Source: Firmicutes bacterium UBA2296 (GTDB lineage Bacteria > Bacillota > UBA994). From it: DNA of 8,991 nucleotides. How positions within the stretch are numbered: the first letter of the stretch is position 1; each line of letters starts with the position of its first letter. Below are positions 5,504 to 8,991 of this stretch, one piece after another. The position numbers and the translations under genes were made by a program. The stretch spans positions 1 through 8,991 of the forward strand of contig DDWC01000124.1 in assembly GCA_002345475.1 (NCBI GenBank). The letters run 5' to 3'. The notes beneath the pieces were generated by a model. It saw only the letters and a program-made list of their open reading frames with translations. It was not told the DNA's origin and made no database searches.

Positions 5504-6475
5504 TTAGCCGATTATTTGCTCGATCACCCGCATGAAGTTGCCGCCGAGGAAGCCCCTTATGTCAGCCTCATCGAACCCATGCTCCACCAAGGCCTGGGTG
5601 AGCGCGGGGAAGTGGCTGACATCCAGAAGTCCAAGGGGAGGGACTGTTATGCCGTCGTAATCGGCACCAAGACCCACGTGATCGGGGCCAACCAGAGCGC
5701 AGATATGCGCAATGTGGCGAACCACGTCAGATATTTGCGCCTGGCCCTCTGATACGAGGAACTCAGATGAAAAATTGATGCCCATAACACCGCCCTTCTT
5801 CGCCAGCGCTTTGATCTGATCATCATTCAGGTTCCGGACATGGCCACACAATGCTTTCGCATTGCTGTGGGAGGCGATGATAGGGTGCGCCGAAGCCTCA
5901 ATGCAATCCCAGTAACTCCGCTCTGAGAGGTGCGAGACGTCAACAATCATGCCCAGGCGGTTCATCTCAGCCACTACCTGACGTCCGAAATCGGTGAGAC
6001 CTCCGCCTGAGGACTTCTCCCCTACTCCGTCAGCTATCTGGTTACGTTCGTTCCACGTTAACCCTATGGCTCGCACGCCCAGCCGATACAGCATACGTAA
6101 CACGCCGAGATCCCCTTCCAAAGCCTCGCCACCCTCGATGGAAAGAAGCGCCGCAATCTTGCCCTCATTGCGAGCAGTACGAATGTCCTGCGCAGACAAG
6201 GCAACAGATAGCAGATCAGTGTTTGCGGCTTGTTCACGGTAGAAGGCGTCGAGCAGTTGCAGAACTCGCTTGGTCGACCGGTCCGGCTTAAACTGAGGTT
6301 CGATGTAGAGCGCGAAGAATTGCAGATTGACCCCACCGCGCCTTAGTCTCGGCAGGTCTATGTGTCCATCCGAATGCTCCGCCCCCAGAGAGAAGTCGCT
6401 ACGTATTACTCGTAAAACGGTATCACAGTGAGCATCCGCCACCAGGGACTCTGCATGAAGCCTTGCTGAATCCAT
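5504..6475 (-). CDS. Membrane-dipeptidase-family (peptidase M19) zinc dipeptidase
   Basis: A 323-aa amidohydrolase-fold enzyme of the renal dipeptidase family, which cleaves dipeptides, sometimes with D-residues at the C-terminal side, using a binuclear zinc centre. Metal and substrate residues can be placed: DAHCD (H16, D18), the bridging glutamate in LSIEGGEAL (E114), VDVSHLS (H182), IASHSNAKAL (H203), HVRNLND (R214), and GLGADYDG (D272 or D274). The ending GGNFMRVIEQ is also usual for the family. There is no signal peptide or membrane segment, so it is predicted cytosolic, as are most bacterial members. ATG at 6475 lies 17 nt after the ymdB stop with an AGGAAGG site, so the two are probably cotranscribed. 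Length and active site are normal. The substrate is unknown; peptide use or wall-peptide recycling are both reasonable. Confidence 0.94.
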   Translation of the reverse strand: MDSARLHAESLVADAHCDTVLRVIRSDFSLGAEHSDGHIDLPRLRRGGVNLQFFALYIEPQFKPDRSTKRVLQLLDAFYREQAANTDLLSVALSAQDIRTARNEGKIAALLSIEGGEALEGDLGVLRMLYRLGVRAIGLTWNERNQIADGVGEKSSGGGLTDFGRQVVAEMNRLGMIVDVSHLSERSYWDCIEASAHPIIASHSNAKALCGHVRNLNDDQIKALAKKGGVMGINFSSEFLVSEGQAQISDVVRHIAHICALVGPDHVGLGADYDGITVPPLGLLDVSHFPALTQALVEHGFDEADIRGFLGGNFMRVIEQIIG

Positions 6476-6492
6476 TCTCTATCCGCCTTCCT

Positions 6493-7281
6493 TCAACTAG
6501 TTATTCGCTCTACTCTCTCAATGGAGAGGCAGCGTCTGTTTTCCAGATCGATTTCCAGTACCACACCGCACAGCAGGCCATCACCGCTGTCAGGCACATT
6601 AAAACGCACTGGCAACCCCGTGGTGAACTTGTGAATAACCGCAGCTGTTTCAACACCAAGGACAGAATCACGGGGGCCGCACATCCCCACGTCGGTAATA
6701 TACCCGGTACCCCCAGGCAGAATACGTTCATCGGCGGTGGGAATGTGCGTGTGGGTTCCCAGTACCGCAGCCACCCTCCCGTCTGCAAAGTAGCCCATTG
6801 CCACTTTCTCCGACGTTGCCTCAGCGTGAAAATCAAGCAATATAACTGCTTCGCTGGGTAACTGACCGAGCAAAGAGTCCAGTGTGCGGAAGGGGCAGTC
6901 CACGGGCGGCATAAATGCCCTGCCACTCAAGTTTACTACGGCAAAAGGTCGCGGCGGTGAGCCGACTTCAGTGAGAAAAACACAGTTTCCGGGAGTATCG
7001 GGTGGATAATTGCCCGGACGTAGAATGCGAGGGTAATCGTCTATGAAATCGAGTATCTCGCGTTTATCCCAGATATGATTGCCACTGGTAAGAACGTCTA
7101 CACCCAGGGCAAAAAGCTCGTCCGCCACAGATCTGGTGAGACCGTTGCCTCCTGCTGCGTTCTCCCCATTGGCAATCACGTAGTTGACGGCGTAATCTTT
7201 GCGTAGCCTGGGTAATAGCTGCGCCACCGTATCCCGCCCCTTGCCTCCTACTATATCTCCAAGAAAAAGCACCCTGAACAA
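6493..7281 (-). CDS. ymdB: YmdB-family metallophosphoesterase (TIGR00282 type)
   Basis: A 262-aa calcineurin-like phosphoesterase, close to the length of Bacillus subtilis YmdB (264 aa). That protein hydrolyses 2',3'-cyclic nucleotides in vitro and affects biofilm and sporulation decisions. Metal ligands are visible: LFLGDIVG (D9), IANGENAAGG (E40, N41), LTSGNHIWD (N68, H69), DFHAEATSEK (H152) and LGTHTHIPTADERILPGG (H177, H179). I chose TTG at 7281, seven bases after GGAGG, because the protein then begins MFRVLFLGDIVG exactly as the family does. An in-frame ATG at 7308 would add nine residues, has no ribosome binding site and falls just past the rny terminator stem. Its place next to rny matches the conserved rny-ymdB order of Firmicutes. 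It probably shares a transcript with the dipeptidase gene. Confidence 0.94.
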   Translation of the reverse strand: MFRVLFLGDIVGGKGRDTVAQLLPRLRKDYAVNYVIANGENAAGGNGLTRSVADELFALGVDVLTSGNHIWDKREILDFIDDYPRILRPGNYPPDTPGNCVFLTEVGSPPRPFAVVNLSGRAFMPPVDCPFRTLDSLLGQLPSEAVILLDFHAEATSEKVAMGYFADGRVAAVLGTHTHIPTADERILPGGTGYITDVGMCGPRDSVLGVETAAVIHKFTTGLPVRFNVPDSGDGLLCGVVLEIDLENRRCLSIERVERITS

Positions 7282-7312
7282 ATCGATCCCTCCAGTTTGT
7301 GGCCGCATACTG

Positions 7313-7338
7313 AAAAGGCGGGCCCGAAGGAGCCCGCC
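7313..7338 (-). terminator. Hairpin terminator between rny and ymdB
   Basis: On the minus strand a 9-bp GC-rich stem (7338-7330 with 7325-7317, one G-U pair) has a 4-nt loop and is followed by only four T residues. It begins 9 nt after the rny stop codon. The short T-run suggests partial termination, leaving some read-through into ymdB, for which no separate promoter is evident in the short gap. Confidence 0.72.
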
Positions 7339-7346
7339 TCAAATTG

Positions 7347-8885
7347 CTATTTCGCTAGTTCTACTGCTCTTGTTTCCCGAATAACCGTTACCTTTATTTG
7401 CCCGGGATATTCGAGTTCGCCCTCAATTCTCTTGCTGACGTCGCGGGCCATGCGCACTGCGCTCAGATCATCTACGCGGTCGGGTTTAACAATTACGCGT
7501 ATTTCTCTTCCTGCCTGAATGGCATAGACCTTGTCAACGCCCTCAAAAGAGGAACCGATTTCCTCAAGCTTCTGCAACCGCTTGATGTAATTCTCCAGAC
7601 TTTCGCGTCGCGCTCCGGGCCGAGCTGCGGAAATTGCGTCGGCAGCGGCTACGAGAACAGCCTCAACCGAGTGAGCCTCCACATCCCCATGGTGTGCCAT
7701 AATACAGTGCACAACTCCGGGGTTTTCCCGGTACTTCTTGGCGATATCGGCGCCGATGGTTACATGAGGCCCTTCAACCTCATGATCGATGGCCTTGCCA
7801 ATGTCATGCAGCAATCCTCCGCGCTTGGCCAGCGTGACATCCACCCCTAGCTCTGCCGCCATCATGCCCGCCAGGAACGAAACCTCCAGCGAGTGCTTGA
7901 GACAGTTTTGACCGTAACTGGTACGGTAGCGCAGGCGGCCAATCAACTTAACCAGTTCGGGGTTCATATGATGGATGCCTACCTCAAAAATGGCTTTCTC
8001 GCCTTCTTCACGAATGCGTTGCTCTACTTCCTTCTGGGCCTTATCCACCATCTCTTCGATACGCGCAGGATGAATTCGTCCGTCAGTAACCAGACGTTCC
8101 AACGCGATACGGGCAACCTCGCGGCGAACCGGATCAAAACCGGAGATAATAACTGCTTCCGGCGTGTCGTCGATTATGAGATCTATGCCCGTCAATGTTT
8201 CCAGGGCTCGTATATTGCGACCTTCGCGACCAATAATACGTCCCTTCATCTCATCGTTGGGTAGCTCCACAACGGACACTGTAGTTTCAGCCACGTGATC
8301 CGCAGCGTAACGCTGAATGGCCGTGGAGATAATCTCGCGGGACTTCTTCTCCGCTTCCTCCTTGGCCTGGGCCTCGATGTCCTTAATCATGATAGATGTC
8401 TCGTGCCTGATTTCACGCTCTACTGTGTCAAGGAGAACTCGTTTGGCGTCCTCGTTGCTCATCCCGCTTATGCGCTCCAGTTCAGCCTGCTGCTGCAGGA
8501 CCAAGTCTTCGGCTTTCTCACGCAGTTTCTGAGCGTCCACGTCCTTCTTGGCCAGCAACTCTTCTTTGCGTTCCAGCTGTTCCAGCTTCTTGTCGAGGCT
8601 CTCGTCTTTTTGCATTACCCGTCTTTCCAGACGTTGCAGCTCGCCGCGACGCTCCTTAAGCTCGCGATCAAGTTCACTGCGCAGGCGGAAGACCTCATCC
8701 TTGGCTTCAAGAACTACTTCTCGTCGTTTGGCCTCAGCTTCTTTCCTGGCCGACTCGACCAGATCCTTGGCTACTGACTCGGCTTCACCCAAGGCCTTTT
8801 CGCCTATGCGTCTACGGTAAAAATACCCGGCCAAAGCGGACACAGGTATACTGACAATTAACAAACCTATTAGTAGGTAGTCGAT
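7347..8885 (-). CDS. rny: Ribonuclease Y (membrane-anchored endoribonuclease), probable ATC start
   Basis: RNase Y initiates mRNA decay in Firmicutes from the inner face of the membrane. The layout is complete. A hydrophobic N-terminal helix (about residues 3-21) is followed by basic YRRR. A long charged coiled coil spans about 25-195. A KH domain carries the GRIIGREGRN loop (215-224). An HD domain has LLHDIGKA with H360 and D361, followed by HHGDVEAHS. The first canonical start is TTG at 8864, but it lies about 29 nt from the AGGAGG site and would cut the membrane helix. In frame, the codon at the right distance (8 nt) is ATC at 8885. It gives 512 aa and a full-length helix, in line with the family (about 510-520 aa). 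No in-frame ATG or GTG precedes it before the stop at 8957. The start is therefore either a rare AUC codon or a sequence error; the C-terminal 505 residues are secure. Confidence 0.93.
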   Translation of the reverse strand: MDYLLIGLLIVSIPVSALAGYFYRRRIGEKALGEAESVAKDLVESARKEAEAKRREVVLEAKDEVFRLRSELDRELKERRGELQRLERRVMQKDESLDKKLEQLERKEELLAKKDVDAQKLREKAEDLVLQQQAELERISGMSNEDAKRVLLDTVEREIRHETSIMIKDIEAQAKEEAEKKSREIISTAIQRYAADHVAETTVSVVELPNDEMKGRIIGREGRNIRALETLTGIDLIIDDTPEAVIISGFDPVRREVARIALERLVTDGRIHPARIEEMVDKAQKEVEQRIREEGEKAIFEVGIHHMNPELVKLIGRLRYRTSYGQNCLKHSLEVSFLAGMMAAELGVDVTLAKRGGLLHDIGKAIDHEVEGPHVTIGADIAKKYRENPGVVHCIMAHHGDVEAHSVEAVLVAAADAISAARPGARRESLENYIKRLQKLEEIGSSFEGVDKVYAIQAGREIRVIVKPDRVDDLSAVRMARDVSKRIEGELEYPGQIKVTVIRETRAVELAK

Positions 8886-8890
8886 AGTTT

Positions 8891-8898
8891 CCCCCTCC
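8891..8898 (-). promoter_or_regulatory. Ribosome binding site that decides the rny start
   Basis: AAGGAGGG on the minus strand is a near-perfect Shine-Dalgarno sequence. The only reading-frame codon at a normal distance is ATC (8885-8883), reached after eight bases from GGAGG. TTG at 8864 is too distant. This is the main argument for the non-standard rny start. Confidence 0.7.
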
Positions 8899-8915
8899 TT
8901 TCTCTTCGAATCTAC

Positions 8916-8940
8916 AAAAAAAGGCCGAGATCCCTCGGCC
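8916..8940 (-). terminator. Rho-independent terminator of the gene upstream of rny
   Basis: On the minus strand GGCCGAG (8940-8934), a four-base loop and CTCGGCC (8929-8923) form a perfect 7-bp stem followed by seven T residues (8922-8916). It ends only about 18 nt before the rny ribosome binding site. It either closes the previous transcription unit or acts in the rny leader. Confidence 0.9.
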
Positions 8941-8991
8941 AGCTCCGGTGAATCTTAGCCAATTTTAGGGCAATTCCAAGCAGCTTAGCGA
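8941..8991. other. Window-edge stretch upstream of the terminator, no gene assigned
   Basis: The 51 bases are too few to identify a gene. On the minus strand one frame stays open from the edge through the terminator (AKLLGIALKLAKIHRSW...) and could be the tail of a gene, but it has no recognisable motif. A weak promoter-like pair, TTGGAA and AAGATT with 17-nt spacing, is present and not convincing. Confidence 0.25.

Noticed and set aside
8295..8777. 160-codon plus-strand frame rich in Leu/Phe that looks like a membrane protein
   Set aside because: It is the reverse reading of the Lys/Glu-rich coiled coil of RNase Y, which turns into hydrophobic codons on the other strand.
1..8991. Search by eye for CRISPR repeats, insertion sequences, tRNA/rRNA genes, defence or toxin-antitoxin genes
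   Set aside because: Almost all of the window is covered by recognisable minus-strand genes; no repeat array, transposase or structural RNA was seen.

Overview
The window reads as a chromosomal stretch from an anaerobic Gram-positive bacterium of the class Clostridia. The closest guess is the Peptococcaceae/Syntrophomonas-type thermophilic or syntrophic groups. This is inferred from four signs: adjacent rny and ymdB genes (a Firmicutes arrangement), strong GGAGG-type ribosome binding sites with several TTG and GTG starts, a ferredoxin-dependent 2-oxoacid oxidoreductase in place of a dehydrogenase complex, and moderate G+C. All ten recognised genes lie on the minus strand, so the window is described below from high to low coordinates.

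Housekeeping block (about 8991-5397). A strong intrinsic terminator (8916-8940) closes an upstream unit whose gene is not identifiable. It is followed by rny (RNase Y), a second hairpin terminator, ymdB (metallophosphoesterase) and a membrane-dipeptidase-family (M19) peptidase. The unit ends at a very clear Rho-independent terminator (5397-5435). The rny gene has no ATG, GTG or TTG at the right place. The best-placed start is an ATC codon 8 nt after the Shine-Dalgarno sequence.

Catabolic operon (about 5396-281). After a leader of about 120 nt with promoter-like and palindromic elements comes a GntR-family regulator with a large unassigned C-terminal domain. It is followed, 3 nt apart, overlapping or abutting, by korD, korA, korB and korC (2-oxoacid, probably 2-oxoglutarate, :ferredoxin oxidoreductase). 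A Glu/Leu/Phe/Val-type glutamate dehydrogenase lies 35 nt further on. A GC-rich hairpin lacking a U-tract follows gdh. Then, after a leader with a 20-bp palindrome, comes the first 67 codons of a methylmalonyl-CoA mutase catalytic subunit, cut by the window edge.

Read in order, these genes describe glutamate -> 2-oxoglutarate -> succinyl-CoA -> methylmalonyl-CoA. This is the core of glutamate fermentation to propionate, or in reverse of carbon flow from propionate to glutamate. The dipeptidase just upstream could supply amino acids, but a terminator separates it. No mobile element, CRISPR array, tRNA or rRNA was seen. The window is mostly orthodox. The points worth a second look are the pathway-ordered operon with its built-in regulator, the palindromic candidate operators, and the rny start codon.
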